From positions 496,001 through 560,000 of the forward strand of contig NZ_FNPH01000002.1 of assembly GCF_900107255.1 (NCBI RefSeq): a DNA stretch of 64,000 bases, read 5' to 3'. The notes beneath the pieces were generated by a model that worked only from the letters and a program-made list of their open reading frames with translations, did no database searches and was not told the origin of the DNA. The DNA comes from Micromonospora pattaloongensis. GTDB lineage: Bacteria > Actinomycetota > Actinomycetes > Mycobacteriales > Micromonosporaceae. Positions 7,768 to 18,908 of this stretch are shown piece by piece. Numbering within the stretch: the stretch's first letter is position 1; each line of letters starts with the position of its first letter. Position numbers and translations under genes: made by a program.

Positions 7768-8355
7768 GTGGCAGACGACCCAGGACGGCGGTACCACCAT
7801 GGAGATCTACGGGCAGCTGTGCTCGCAGCCGCGGTGGAAGTGATCGGTGAATCCGGAACGAGCGGGCTGAGCCTGCGCGACCTCGCGCGGCGCGCGGGTG
7901 TGTCGCACGCCGCACCCGCGTACCACTTCGGTGACAAGGAAGGCCTGCTAACGGCGCTGGCGAGCCAGGGCTACGAGCTGCTCGCCGACGCCCTGGAAGC
8001 CGCCCGTGGCGCGGGCGGCGAGATCCTCGAGGTCGGCCTCGCCTACGTGCGGTTCGCCGTAGATCACCCGGCTCACTTCAAGGTGATGTTCCAGCCCGAC
8101 CTCTACCCCGACGACGATCCGACGCTGGCGGCGGCGCGGCAGCGGGCCGCAGAAGCGCTGCGCGCCGAAGTAACGGCACTGCCGGGGGTGGACCCGCAGA
8201 TCGCCCGACTGGCGGCGTGGTCGATCGTGCACGGCTTCGCAACGCTGTGGCTGGGTGGTGCGCTCAGACAGGCAGCCGGCCAGGACGACGCCACGGACTT
8301 GGCCCGACCCGTCATACGGCTGCTGTTCGGGCACGACTCGGATCGCGCAACCTGA
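7768..8355 (+). CDS. TetR family regulator with WHG domain
   Basis: This is a 195-residue regulator. The TetR DNA-binding domain runs from residue 8 to about 58 (YHHGDLRAAVLAAAVEVIGE and AGVSHAAPAYHFGDKEGL). The C-terminal part carries the WHG-type signature W-SIVHGFATLWLGGAL. It starts with GTG at 7768 directly after the second of two palindromic operators, and is divergent from DoxX and a second membrane protein. Autoregulation and control of that pair are likely; the effector is unknown. Confidence 0.88.
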   Translation: MADDPGRRYHHGDLRAAVLAAAVEVIGESGTSGLSLRDLARRAGVSHAAPAYHFGDKEGLLTALASQGYELLADALEAARGAGGEILEVGLAYVRFAVDHPAHFKVMFQPDLYPDDDPTLAAARQRAAEALRAEVTALPGVDPQIARLAAWSIVHGFATLWLGGALRQAAGQDDATDLARPVIRLLFGHDSDRAT

Positions 8356-8496
8356 CGCCGGACACGGCGAAGAGTCCCCTGACGCGGACCCCTATTCGTG
8401 CCGCTGTGAGCGGTACCGGTTCGCTGAGCCTGCAGAACCCGACGAGCTCGTGTCCTGTCATCGGCAGAAGCGGATGCGAGACGCGCCCCTGCACCA

Positions 8497-8770
8497 GAAA
8501 CGGTGACCGTGGAGACGGGCTTGTCGGCCGCCGCGAGGATGGCGGCGGCCAGAACCAGCCTGGCGGGGACGGGGATGTTGCTGAGGTGCGGCTCTGCGCG
8601 GCAGCTCCTGCGCCGCTGCGTTGGCGAGGTCGTCCTCGTCGGCCACGAACACGTCGCTGTGGTGCTCGGCCGGGTCGACGCGGTGCCGCTCGACGCGCAT
8701 GTACTCGATCAGCCAGCGAGTCGGCGGGCATGGGCGGCAGTGGTCCCCACATGCCCGACCGGCAGCGGTG
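8497..8770 (-). pseudogene. probable decayed coding fragment, unknown family
   Basis: On the minus strand a protein-like reading runs through WLIEYMRVERHRVDPAEHH and VFVADEDDLANAAAQELPRR, loses frame near 8595, and resumes one frame over as LSNIPVPARLVLAAAILAAA and DKPVSTVTV. The composition of both halves is typical of real proteins, but no single frame holds them and there is no good start. I read it as a short gene broken by a frameshift; no family is recognised. Confidence 0.35.
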
Positions 8771-8817
8771 CCCCGCCGAGCATCCGCTCCAGGAGGTCAT
8801 GCACCCCGCCGCCAAAG

Positions 8818-8856
8818 ACGGATGCCTCCCACCCCGATCGGGTGGGAGGCATCCGT
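8818..8856. terminator. 17-bp perfect hairpin beyond nrdJ
   Basis: ACGGATGCCTCCCACCC (8818-8834) pairs fully with 8840-8856 across a 5-base loop. A TTTTA run follows on the plus strand and CTTT on the minus strand. It lies 15 bp past the nrdJ stop and probably ends the nrdR-nrdJ transcript while shielding it from rightward transcription. Confidence 0.75.
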
Positions 8857-8870
8857 TTTACTTCGCGGTG

Positions 8871-11738
<2,868 letters not shown>

Positions 11739-11811
11739 CTCATCCGCCCCCTCAGTGCCTCGCGCGGCACCCCGCCGCGCTTCCTTACACGATCCGAAAA
11801 AATCAAAAGCT

Positions 11812-12321
11812 CTAATCGGTACGGCCGGCGGCCGCCCCGGCCGACGGCTGCGTCCCGCCCTGCCGCTGCCGTGCCGCCGCGGCGGCACGCAGCGTCTCGA
11901 TCTCGCGCTCGAAGTCGCCGAGCGAGTCGAACGAGCGGTAGACGCTGGCGAAGCGGAGGTAGGCCACCTCGTCCAGCTCCCGCAGCGGCCCGAGAATCGC
12001 GAGCCCCACCTCGTGGCTGGGGATCTCGGCGGCGCCCTTGGCCCGTACGGTCTCCTCGACCTTCTGGGCGAGCAGCGCGAGCGCGTCGTCGTCGACCGGC
12101 CGTCCCTGGCATGCCTTGCGCACGCCGCCGATGATCTTCGTCCGGCTGAACGGCTCGGTCACGCCGCTGCGCTTCACCACCGCGAGGACGGCCTCCTCGA
12201 CCGTGGTGAACCGCTTGCCGCACTCCGGGCAGGAGCGGCGACGTCGGATCAGCTGCCCGTCGTCGGCTTCGCGCGAATCCACCACGCGCGAGTCGGCGTG
12301 CCGGCAGTATGGGCACCGCAT
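11812..12321 (-). CDS. nrdR: transcriptional repressor NrdR
   Basis: NrdR is the ATP/dATP-sensing repressor of ribonucleotide reductase genes. The 169-residue protein starts [17 protein letters not shown] with a zinc ribbon (CPYC and CPEC pairs), followed by the ATP-cone domain ([16 protein letters not shown] to about residue 140). The start at 12321 follows GGAGAGGAGG. The C-terminal 25 residues are a loose Ala/Gln-rich tail. The upstream region holds two NrdR-box-like sites 32 bp apart, consistent with autoregulation of nrdR-nrdJ. Confidence 0.96.
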   Translation of the reverse strand: MRCPYCRHADSRVVDSREADDGQLIRRRRSCPECGKRFTTVEEAVLAVVKRSGVTEPFSRTKIIGGVRKACQGRPVDDDALALLAQKVEETVRAKGAAEIPSHEVGLAILGPLRELDEVAYLRFASVYRSFDSLGDFEREIETLRAAAAARQRQGGTQPSAGAAAGRTD

Positions 12322-12457
12322 GCCGGGCCTCCTCTCCGATCGACCGGTGGCGTGACAGCCCCTCCGCCACCGATCCCGCGCACGCGACAACGCAACGGAC
12401 GGCCGTTCGTGGCGGGCGCCGCTGTGTGTCGAGGCGAGAAGCGGTGAGGGTGGTTAC

Positions 12458-12505
12458 CCACAACCTGTGGATGACTTACACGCTTGTGACTACTAGATGT
12501 TGGGG
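12458..12505 (-). promoter_or_regulatory. pair of NrdR-box-like sites
   Basis: NrdR boxes share a CWAnATnTWG core. CTAGATGTTG (12493-12502) matches all fixed positions; CAACCTGTGG (12461-12470) matches most. Start-to-start distance is 32 bp, three helical turns, the spacing usual for cooperative NrdR binding. The sites lie about 140 bp before nrdR. Confidence 0.55.
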
Positions 12506-12755
12506 TCGACGCTATGCCGCGGATGCGCCAGGGTCAAGTTGACGCGCGGGTCGTGGCGCGATGTCACCTTCCCAACCGGATTGCCCGGCGCGCGGTTACC
12601 GGCACGCGCGCGGCATCACGTGGGCCGCGATAGATCGTGCCGGTCCCGCGCTCCGGGCGCAGCGCGATCCCTCGGATTGTGACCGATGGCTCCCCGGTGG
12701 ATGCCGCACCGGGTTAACCCAAAAGAGTCAGCGCAACTACCGTGGGTAATTGAAT

Positions 12756-12770
12756 AGAACATGCGTACGA
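12756..12770 (+). promoter_or_regulatory. LexA (SOS) box of lexA
   Basis: AGAACATGCGTACGA resembles the Gram-positive/actinobacterial SOS box CGAACNNNNGTTCG, with two departures from the consensus. It lies in the AT-richer part of the control region, about 205 bp before the chosen lexA start, so it most likely serves LexA autoregulation. Confidence 0.6.
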
Positions 12771-12973
12771 TTGTTTAGCAGAAAACGCGGGTAGGGCGGC
12801 GATTTTCCGGAAGGACACGCCGAAGGACCTCGTACAGATGTTTGAAACTGTCCGATGGCACCGATACGGTCTTGGACACCGACGCCGGTGCGCCTTCGCG
12901 GCAAACGCGGCGTCGAACGCAGCGACGCACCACGAGCCGCCAAGGCACTCACCGCCGACCAGGGAGGACGGAC

Positions 12974-13774
12974 GTGTCGACCGACGACCGGACGAGCCGG
13001 CAACATCACCCGGAGAAGACCGCCGCCAAGACCACCGCGCCGGCGGCGTCGGGTGGCCGACGGCGGAGCCCGAGCCGGTCCCGCAGCGCGCAGCCGCAGC
13101 TGCGGCCGGTGACGCCGGTGGTCAGCGCCTTCCCCGACCCCGTCACCGTGGACCTGACCGCGCGCCAGCGCCGCATCCTCGAGTTCATCCGCGACTGGGT
13201 GGAGCGCTACGGCTACCCGCCGAGCGTGCGTGAGATCGGCGAGGCGGTCGGGCTGGTCTCCCCGTCGAGCGTCGCCTACCAGCTCAAGGAGCTGGAGCGG
13301 AAGGGGTTCCTCCGCCGCGATCCCAACCGCCCGCGCGCGGTGGACGTACGTCCCCCCAGCGAGCTGGTCGACGACGAGACCGTCCGCGCCCAACGCCCGA
13401 CCCCGGCGTACGTGCCGATGCTCGGCCGCATCGCCGCCGGTGGGCCGATCCTCGCCGAGCAGGCCGTCGAGGACGTCTTCCCGCTCCCCCGCGAGCTGGT
13501 CGGCGAGGGCGAGGTCTTCATGCTGCAGGTCAAGGGCGACTCGATGGTCGAGGCGGCGATCTGCGACGGCGACTGGGTGGTGGTGCGGCAACAGCCGACC
13601 GCGAACTCGGGCGAGATCGTCGCGGCGATGCTCGACGGCGAGGCGACCGTGAAGACCTACCGGCGGCGCGACGGGCACGTCTGGCTGATGCCCGCCAACC
13701 CGGCGTTCGACCCGATCGCCGGCGACGACGCGACCATCATGGGCCGGGTCGTCGCGGTGCTCCGCCGGATCTGA
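12974..13774 (+). CDS. lexA: SOS repressor LexA
   Basis: LexA represses DNA-damage genes and cleaves itself when bound to RecA filaments. The 266-residue form has a disordered, Ser/Arg/Pro-rich N-terminal extension of about 58 residues. The winged helix follows ([12 protein letters not shown] to KELERKGFL), then the Ala-Gly cleavage bond in GRIAAGGPI, the catalytic serine in [10 protein letters not shown] and the lysine in [11 protein letters not shown]. The GTG at 12974 follows GGGAGGAC; a longer frame from 12842 lacks support. It is transcribed away from nrdR. Confidence 0.95.
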   Translation: MSTDDRTSRQHHPEKTAAKTTAPAASGGRRRSPSRSRSAQPQLRPVTPVVSAFPDPVTVDLTARQRRILEFIRDWVERYGYPPSVREIGEAVGLVSPSSVAYQLKELERKGFLRRDPNRPRAVDVRPPSELVDDETVRAQRPTPAYVPMLGRIAAGGPILAEQAVEDVFPLPRELVGEGEVFMLQVKGDSMVEAAICDGDWVVVRQQPTANSGEIVAAMLDGEATVKTYRRRDGHVWLMPANPAFDPIAGDDATIMGRVVAVLRRI

Positions 13775-13792
13775 CCCGTCCCCCGCGACATT

Positions 13793-13835
13793 CACAAAGG
13801 GGCGGCCCCGCCATCGGCGGGGCCGCCCCTTTGTG
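13793..13835. terminator. 20-bp perfect bidirectional terminator
   Basis: CACAAAGGGGCGGCCCCGCC (13793-13812) pairs with 13816-13835 around the 3-base loop ATC. A's on one side and T's on the other make it work in both directions. It separates the converging lexA and membrane-protein genes. Confidence 0.9.
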
Positions 13836-13843
13836 CGGCTTCG

Positions 13844-15625
13844 TCAGCGGTAGCCGTCCCCGTTGTCCGGATAGCCGCCGCGCCGCCCGCGCGGCGGCCC
13901 GTACACCCCGGCCCGGTTGTCGTCGTACTCGTCGTCATCCCGCCGGCGATCGCCCGGAACGCCGCCACCGCGGCCGGCCCGGTAGTCCTCGTCAGGGCGC
14001 TCGACGCGCCCGTAGCCCCCGCCCGCCGGCTGACCGCCGTAGACCCCACCCGACGGCGGGGCGGGTCGCCGCGACGCCGGCTGACCGCCGTACACGCCCG
14101 GCTGCGGGCCACGCGGCGCGCCGCCCACCGGCTCGGAACCCGGGCCGCCGCCGTACACGCCGCCGCGCTGCGGCGCCGCCGGCGCACCGCCGGGCTGCGG
14201 CGCCGGCGCGCCGCCGTACACCCGGCCGGGCGCCGGGGTGGGCCCACCCGTGGCGCCGTAGACCGGACCGCTGGGCTTGCCGCCGTAGACGCCGCTGGGC
14301 TTGGCCGCCGGCGCGGCGCCACCGTAGACCGCGCCGCCCGGCCTACCGCCGTCCGGGCCCGCGCCGTACACACCGCCGGCGCGCTGGCCCGGACCGGCCC
14401 GCTCCGGGCCGCCCTCGTCCCACCCGGGCTCCGACTGCTCCCCCCGGTCCGGCGCGCGCACCGCGGCGCTCGCCGTGCCGCGCACCGGCTTCGGGCCGTC
14501 CTCACCGTCGACGTCGTCGGCCGGCGGCTTGCGGCGGGCGCGCACGATCCCGTAGATGCCGGCCCCCACCAGGATCGCGCCGATGATGCCCACCGCGCCG
14601 ATCAGGTAGTTGATGTCCTGCAGCGTGAGGGTGCTGAACCACGACTGATCGCTGCTGGCATCGGCGGCCGTGCCGGCGGCGGTGGCGATGGTCGTGGCGG
14701 GCGTGTAGCGCTGGACGACGACCGGTTCGTCCCCGGGCAGCGACCCCACGTCCGAGACGGTGACGAAGAACCTGCCGTCCCGCGTGTACGTGATCGCCTC
14801 ACCGAACGCGTCGGCGAGCGGCGTGACCCGCGGCGTGCCGGTGGTGAGCGCCTTGACGATGTCGCCGTTGGACACGTCCCACTCGAACGCGTCGGCGTAG
14901 CTGCGCAGCACGACGCGCGTCCCGTCCGGCGAACGCGCCGCCCCGGTGACGGGGAGCCGGCCGGTCGCGGCGAGCGCGTTCGGGGTGTTGGTCTTCGGGA
15001 GCGAGACCTCGCCGACCTTCTGCAACGGCACCGGCGTCTCGTTGTTCTTCTTCAGCGGCGCCGACGGGGTGTAGATCTCGGCCTTGCCGAGATTCTTCGT
15101 GATGATGATCGGCGTGCCGTCGTCGGCGATCAGCAGCGCTTCCGCGTCGTGCGGCCTGCCCTGCGGATAGCTCACCCGGTGGATCACCGGGGCGGCGGAG
15201 CCGGCGACCGGCATGCTCCAGAGCGCGACCCTGGGCCGGCGCTCGGCAGAGGTGGCGTTGTCACCGATGTCGGCGATCCACAGCGTCTTGCCGTCGGGCG
15301 AGAGCGCGAGGTCCTCCGGGTCCAGCGGCGAGGTCGGGAAGTCTCTGGTCTTGCTGACCCTGCAGCCGCTGTTGAGGAAGAAGACCGGCTTCTTGCCCGG
15401 ATCGTCGGTGCTGTCGTTGATCACGAGGTAGCCGTTGGCGAGCGCGACGATCCCCGAGATCTCGCGCAGACGCTCGTCGCTGACCGTGCAGACCTTCGTC
15501 GGCTTGGCGCGCGGCGCGGCGTCGCCGGACGGCGCCGGCGCCGGGGCGGCGTGCGCAGGGCCCGCGAGAAGGAAGAGGCCGACCAGCGCGGATGCCACCA
15601 TGGCCGAGGACAGAACACGCCGCAT
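13844..15625 (-). CDS. secreted/membrane protein: propeller-like ectodomain, one TM helix, VYGG-repeat tail
   Basis: The 593-residue protein has a signal peptide (residues 1-27, ending AGPAHA). A beta-propeller-like ectodomain covers about residues 45-325, with SPDGKTLWIADIGDN and SPDGTRVVLRSYADAF as blade-like strands. One membrane helix (about 336-358, YLIGAVGIIGAILVGAG) is followed by a basic stop-transfer ARRKPP. The cytoplasmic tail of some 235 residues is Gly/Pro-rich, with nine VYG(G/A/P) units, and ends in Arg/Asp/Tyr-rich repeats. No catalytic motif is evident. It stands alone between lexA and hflX. It could be a sensor or surface scaffold; function unknown. Confidence 0.8.
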   Translation of the reverse strand: MRRVLSSAMVASALVGLFLLAGPAHAAPAPAPSGDAAPRAKPTKVCTVSDERLREISGIVALANGYLVINDSTDDPGKKPVFFLNSGCRVSKTRDFPTSPLDPEDLALSPDGKTLWIADIGDNATSAERRPRVALWSMPVAGSAAPVIHRVSYPQGRPHDAEALLIADDGTPIIITKNLGKAEIYTPSAPLKKNNETPVPLQKVGEVSLPKTNTPNALAATGRLPVTGAARSPDGTRVVLRSYADAFEWDVSNGDIVKALTTGTPRVTPLADAFGEAITYTRDGRFFVTVSDVGSLPGDEPVVVQRYTPATTIATAAGTAADASSDQSWFSTLTLQDINYLIGAVGIIGAILVGAGIYGIVRARRKPPADDVDGEDGPKPVRGTASAAVRAPDRGEQSEPGWDEGGPERAGPGQRAGGVYGAGPDGGRPGGAVYGGAAPAAKPSGVYGGKPSGPVYGATGGPTPAPGRVYGGAPAPQPGGAPAAPQRGGVYGGGPGSEPVGGAPRGPQPGVYGGQPASRRPAPPSGGVYGGQPAGGGYGRVERPDEDYRAGRGGGVPGDRRRDDDEYDDNRAGVYGPPRGRRGGYPDNGDGYR

Positions 15626-15688
15626 CAGATCAGTGTCGCACGTTCGGCGCGTCCAGCGCGGAACGCCGTGATCGATTACGCAGTGTGA

Positions 15689-17131
15689 TCAGCCCAGGGT
15701 CGCGCCGTGCCGGGCGAGTTCGGCGGCGAGCGCCTCGTCGACCCGCACGTGCAGCTCCGTGCCGTGTTCGGTGTGGGTGGTGCGCAACACCTCGCCGCGG
15801 CGGTGCACCTCCGCCACGAGATCACCCCGGTCGTACGGCAGCGTCACCCGCAGCTCCACCGCGGGCCGCGGCAGCCGCGCCTCGATCGCCCCGCGCAGCC
15901 CCTCGATACCGCGCGCGGCGCGGGCCGAGACGAAGACCGCGTCCGGCCAGAGCCGCTTGAGCCGCAGCAGCGTCTCCTCGTCGGCCGCATCGATCTTGTT
16001 GACCACCAGCAGCTCCGGCACGCTGTCCGCGCCGACCTCGGTGAGCACCTCGCGCACCGCCCGCACCTGCTCCTCCGGATCCGGATGCGCCCCGTCCACG
16101 ACGTGCACGACGAGATCCGCGTCGGCGACCTCCTCCAGCGTCGAGCGGAACGCCTCGACGATCTGGTGCGGCAGGTGCCGGACGAAGCCGACCGTGTCCG
16201 ACAGGGTGTAGACCCGGCCGTCGGCCGCGTGCGCCCGACGGGTGGTCGGGTCGAGGGTGGCGAAGAGCGCGTCCTCGACGAGGACGCCCGCGCCGGTGAG
16301 GCGGTTGAGCAGGCTGGACTTGCCGGCGTTGGTGTAGCCGGCGATCGCCACCGCGGGGACGGCGTTGCGGGCGCGTCGGGAGCGCTTGGTCTGACGTACC
16401 GTGCGCATGCCCTTGATCTCGCGGCGCAGCCGCGCGATCCGCGTCCGGATGCGGCGCCGGTCGGTCTCCAGCTTGGTCTCACCGGGACCGCGCAGGCCGA
16501 CGCCGCCGCCGGCGCCGCCGACCCGGGCGCTACCACCGGCCTGCCGGGACAGCGCCTCACCCCAACCGCGCAGCCGCGGCAGCAGGTATTCCAACTGGGC
16601 GAGCTCGACCTGCGCCTTACCCTCCTTGCTCTTCGCGTGCTGGGCGAAGATGTCGAGGATCAGGGCGGTCCGGTCGATCACCTTGACGTTGACCGACTGC
16701 TCGAGGTTGCGCAGCTGCGACGGGGAGAGCTCGCCGTCGCAGATCACGGTGTCGGCGCCGGTCGAGACGACCACGTCGCCGAGCTCGGCGACCTTGCCCC
16801 GCCCGATGTACGTGGCGGGATCGGGCCGCCCGCGCCGCTGGATCAACCCTTCGAGGACCTGCGAGCCGGCCGTCTCGGCGAGCGCGGCGAGCTCGGTGAT
16901 CGAGTTCTCCGCGTCGGTGACGCTGCCGTCCCACACCCCGACGAGCACGACCCGTTCCAGCCGCAGCTGCCGGTATTCGACCTCGCTGACGTCGGCAAGC
17001 TCCGTGGAGAGCCCGGCTACCCGCCGCAGGGCGTTACGGCTCTCGAGTTCGAGCTCTCCCGTGGTGGCGTCGACCTCGTCGACGCGGTCCGGGAAGGAGA
17101 TCGTCGAGTCATCGGTCCGGTTTGTGCGCAA
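15689..17131 (-). CDS. hflX: ribosome-associated GTPase HflX
   Basis: HflX binds 50S/70S ribosomes and rescues or splits stalled ones, notably under stress. The 480-residue protein has the HflX N-terminal domain (YIGRGKVAEL, VKVIDRTALILDIFAQHA) and a helical linker with the Gly-rich GGVGLRGPGETKLETDRR. The GTPase domain has G1 GYTNAGKSS (about residue 265), G3 DTVGFV and G4 NKID. I chose the TTG at 17131 because CGGAGGAGG lies just upstream; a longer frame reaching 17194 lacks such a site. Its expression context is single-gene. Confidence 0.92.
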   Translation of the reverse strand: MRTNRTDDSTISFPDRVDEVDATTGELELESRNALRRVAGLSTELADVSEVEYRQLRLERVVLVGVWDGSVTDAENSITELAALAETAGSQVLEGLIQRRGRPDPATYIGRGKVAELGDVVVSTGADTVICDGELSPSQLRNLEQSVNVKVIDRTALILDIFAQHAKSKEGKAQVELAQLEYLLPRLRGWGEALSRQAGGSARVGGAGGGVGLRGPGETKLETDRRRIRTRIARLRREIKGMRTVRQTKRSRRARNAVPAVAIAGYTNAGKSSLLNRLTGAGVLVEDALFATLDPTTRRAHAADGRVYTLSDTVGFVRHLPHQIVEAFRSTLEEVADADLVVHVVDGAHPDPEEQVRAVREVLTEVGADSVPELLVVNKIDAADEETLLRLKRLWPDAVFVSARAARGIEGLRGAIEARLPRPAVELRVTLPYDRGDLVAEVHRRGEVLRTTHTEHGTELHVRVDEALAAELARHGATLG

Positions 17132-17329
17132 AAGCTTCCTCCTCCGCCCTCGATCGTGACACGCGCGGCCCGCCGGCGCATCCACAAATCCCACGCGGCC
17201 CGTTTCCGCGCGCCACGCCGGGAATGAGGTGACTCACCGGTAACCAGGGCGGCACGCGACGCGACGGCGGGCGGGTAAGAATTGCCGGGCGGGCCGATCG
17301 GCCGCGCACACCGCAACCGGAGGATTTAC

Positions 17330-18841
17330 GTGGCGACCACCCGCCTACCGAGTGCCGGATTTTCCATCACGATCCGGATCAGCATCACCGCCGACGCGTC
17401 CGCGATCGGGCGGCTGACCACCTGCGTCGGCGAGGCCGGGGCCATCGTCACCGCGCTCGACGTCGTCGACTCCGACCCGTCCAGCGTGATCGTCGACCTC
17501 ACCTGCGACACCGCCGACTCCGCCCACGCCGACCAGGTCGTCAAGGCGCTCGACGCGCTGGAGGGCGTCGAGGTGCGCAAGGTCTCCGACCGCACCTTCC
17601 TGCTCCACCTCGGCGGCAAGATCGAGGTCAACTCGAAGGTGGGCCTCCGCACCCGCGACGAGTTGTCCCGGGCCTACACGCCGGGCGTCGCCCGGGTCTG
17701 CCTGGCCATCGCCGAGAACCCGGCCGACGCCCGACGGCTGACGATCAAGCGCAACACCGTCGCCGTCGTCACCGACGGCACCGCGGTGCTCGGCCTGGGC
17801 AACATCGGTCCGGCCGCGGCCCTGCCGGTCATGGAGGGCAAGGCCGCGCTCTTCAAGCGCTTCGGCGGGGTGGACGCCTGGCCGGTCGTGCTCGACACCC
17901 AGGACCCGGACGAGATCGTGTCGATCGTCAAGGCGATCGCGCCCGCGTACGGCGGGATCAACCTGGAGGACATCGCGGCGCCGCGCTGCTTCGAGATCGA
18001 GGCTCGGCTGCGCGAGGCGCTGAACATCCCGGTCTTCCACGACGACCAGCACGGCACCGCGATCTGCGTGCTCGCCGCGCTGACCAACGCGCTGCGCGTG
18101 GTCGGCAAGCGGCTGGCCGACGTCCGGGTGGTGGTCTCCGGCGCGGGCGCCGCCGGCACCGCGATCATGAAGTTGCTGCTGCGGCAGGGCGTCGGCGACA
18201 TCATCGCGTACGACCGGCCGGGCGCGCTGCACCGCGGCATGGAGGGGCTGAACTCCGACTGGCAGTGGCTCGTCGACCACACCAACAAGGAGAACTACGC
18301 CGGCGACCTGCGCGGGGCGATCCGGGGCGCGGACGTGTTCATCGGGGTGAGCGCGCCCAACCTCCTCACCGGCGACGACATCGCCACCATGGCGGAGAAC
18401 TCGATCGTGTTCGCGCTGGCGAACCCCGACCCGGAGGTCGACCCGCGGGAGGCGCGCAAGCACGCCGCGGTGGTCGCGACCGGCCGCTCCGACCAGCCGA
18501 ACCAGATCAACAACGTGCTCGCCTTCCCCGGCGTGTTCCGCGGCATGCTCGACGCGCACGCGGAGGAGTTCACCGAGGAGATGGCGCTCGCGGCCGCGCG
18601 GGCGATCGCGGACGTGGTCGGGGAGGAAAAGATCAACCCGACCGTCATCGTGCCGAGCGTCTTCGACCCGCGCGTCGCGCCGGCGGTGGCCGCGGCGGTG
18701 CGCGCCGCCGCCCAGGCCGCCGCCGCCTCGGCCACCTCCGGCGCCACCTCGCCCGCGTCGGCCGGCGCCCCATCGGGCGCGGGCGCGCCCGCGACGGACC
18801 CGGTCGGGGACGAGCCGGGCACGCTGCCGACCCACCCCTGA
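17330..18841 (+). CDS. NAD-dependent malic enzyme with N-terminal ACT-like domain
   Basis: The enzyme decarboxylates malate to pyruvate. Of 503 residues, about the first 85 resemble an ACT regulatory domain (ITADASAIGRLTTCVGEAGA). The malic domain follows (SRAYTPGVARVCLAIA, PVFHDDQHGTAICVLA) and then the NAD-binding domain with VVSGAGAAGTAIMKLL. The last 45 residues are an Ala/Ser/Pro-rich tail without known role. The GTG at 17330 follows CGGAGGA, preferred over an upstream in-frame ATG. A hairpin terminator follows the stop. Confidence 0.93.
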   Translation: MATTRLPSAGFSITIRISITADASAIGRLTTCVGEAGAIVTALDVVDSDPSSVIVDLTCDTADSAHADQVVKALDALEGVEVRKVSDRTFLLHLGGKIEVNSKVGLRTRDELSRAYTPGVARVCLAIAENPADARRLTIKRNTVAVVTDGTAVLGLGNIGPAAALPVMEGKAALFKRFGGVDAWPVVLDTQDPDEIVSIVKAIAPAYGGINLEDIAAPRCFEIEARLREALNIPVFHDDQHGTAICVLAALTNALRVVGKRLADVRVVVSGAGAAGTAIMKLLLRQGVGDIIAYDRPGALHRGMEGLNSDWQWLVDHTNKENYAGDLRGAIRGADVFIGVSAPNLLTGDDIATMAENSIVFALANPDPEVDPREARKHAAVVATGRSDQPNQINNVLAFPGVFRGMLDAHAEEFTEEMALAAARAIADVVGEEKINPTVIVPSVFDPRVAPAVAAAVRAAAQAAAASATSGATSPASAGAPSGAGAPATDPVGDEPGTLPTHP

Positions 18842-18851
18842 CGGCCCGCCT

Positions 18852-18902
18852 CCGCCGATCAAGAACCTGCCGGTCCGTCAAGGACGGGTCCTTGATCGGC
18901 GG
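18852..18902. terminator. hairpin between converging malic enzyme and dapF genes
   Basis: CCGCCGATCAAG (18852-18863) pairs with CTTGATCGGCGG (18891-18902), with partial pairing continuing inward. It lies between two convergent stops and should end both transcripts. Confidence 0.75.
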
Positions 18903-18908
18903 GGGCAG

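Larger units (their letters stand above)
8356..8870. other. non-coding stretch at the accessory/core boundary
   Basis: These 515 bases lie between the TetR gene and the 3' end of nrdJ. They hold a probable decayed coding sequence on the minus strand (about 8497-8770) and a long hairpin next to nrdJ. No intact gene was found. Confidence 0.5.
12322..12973. other. 652-bp divergent control region between nrdR and lexA
   Basis: No gene is supported here. On the left it carries the NrdR-box pair; in the middle is a stretch of ordinary high-GC sequence without structure I can name; on the right are an AT-richer segment with a LexA box and the long lexA leader. No cobalamin-riboswitch features were recognised. 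Confidence 0.6.

Noticed and set aside
12322-12973. Possible cobalamin riboswitch near the B12-dependent reductase
   Set aside because: No B12-box-like conserved core was seen, and the NrdR-box pair explains control of this operon.
13860-14450. Regular repeats that at first suggested a CRISPR array or tandem repeat
   Set aside because: They are codons of the VYGG tail of a membrane protein; the units vary in length and sequence and there are no spacers.
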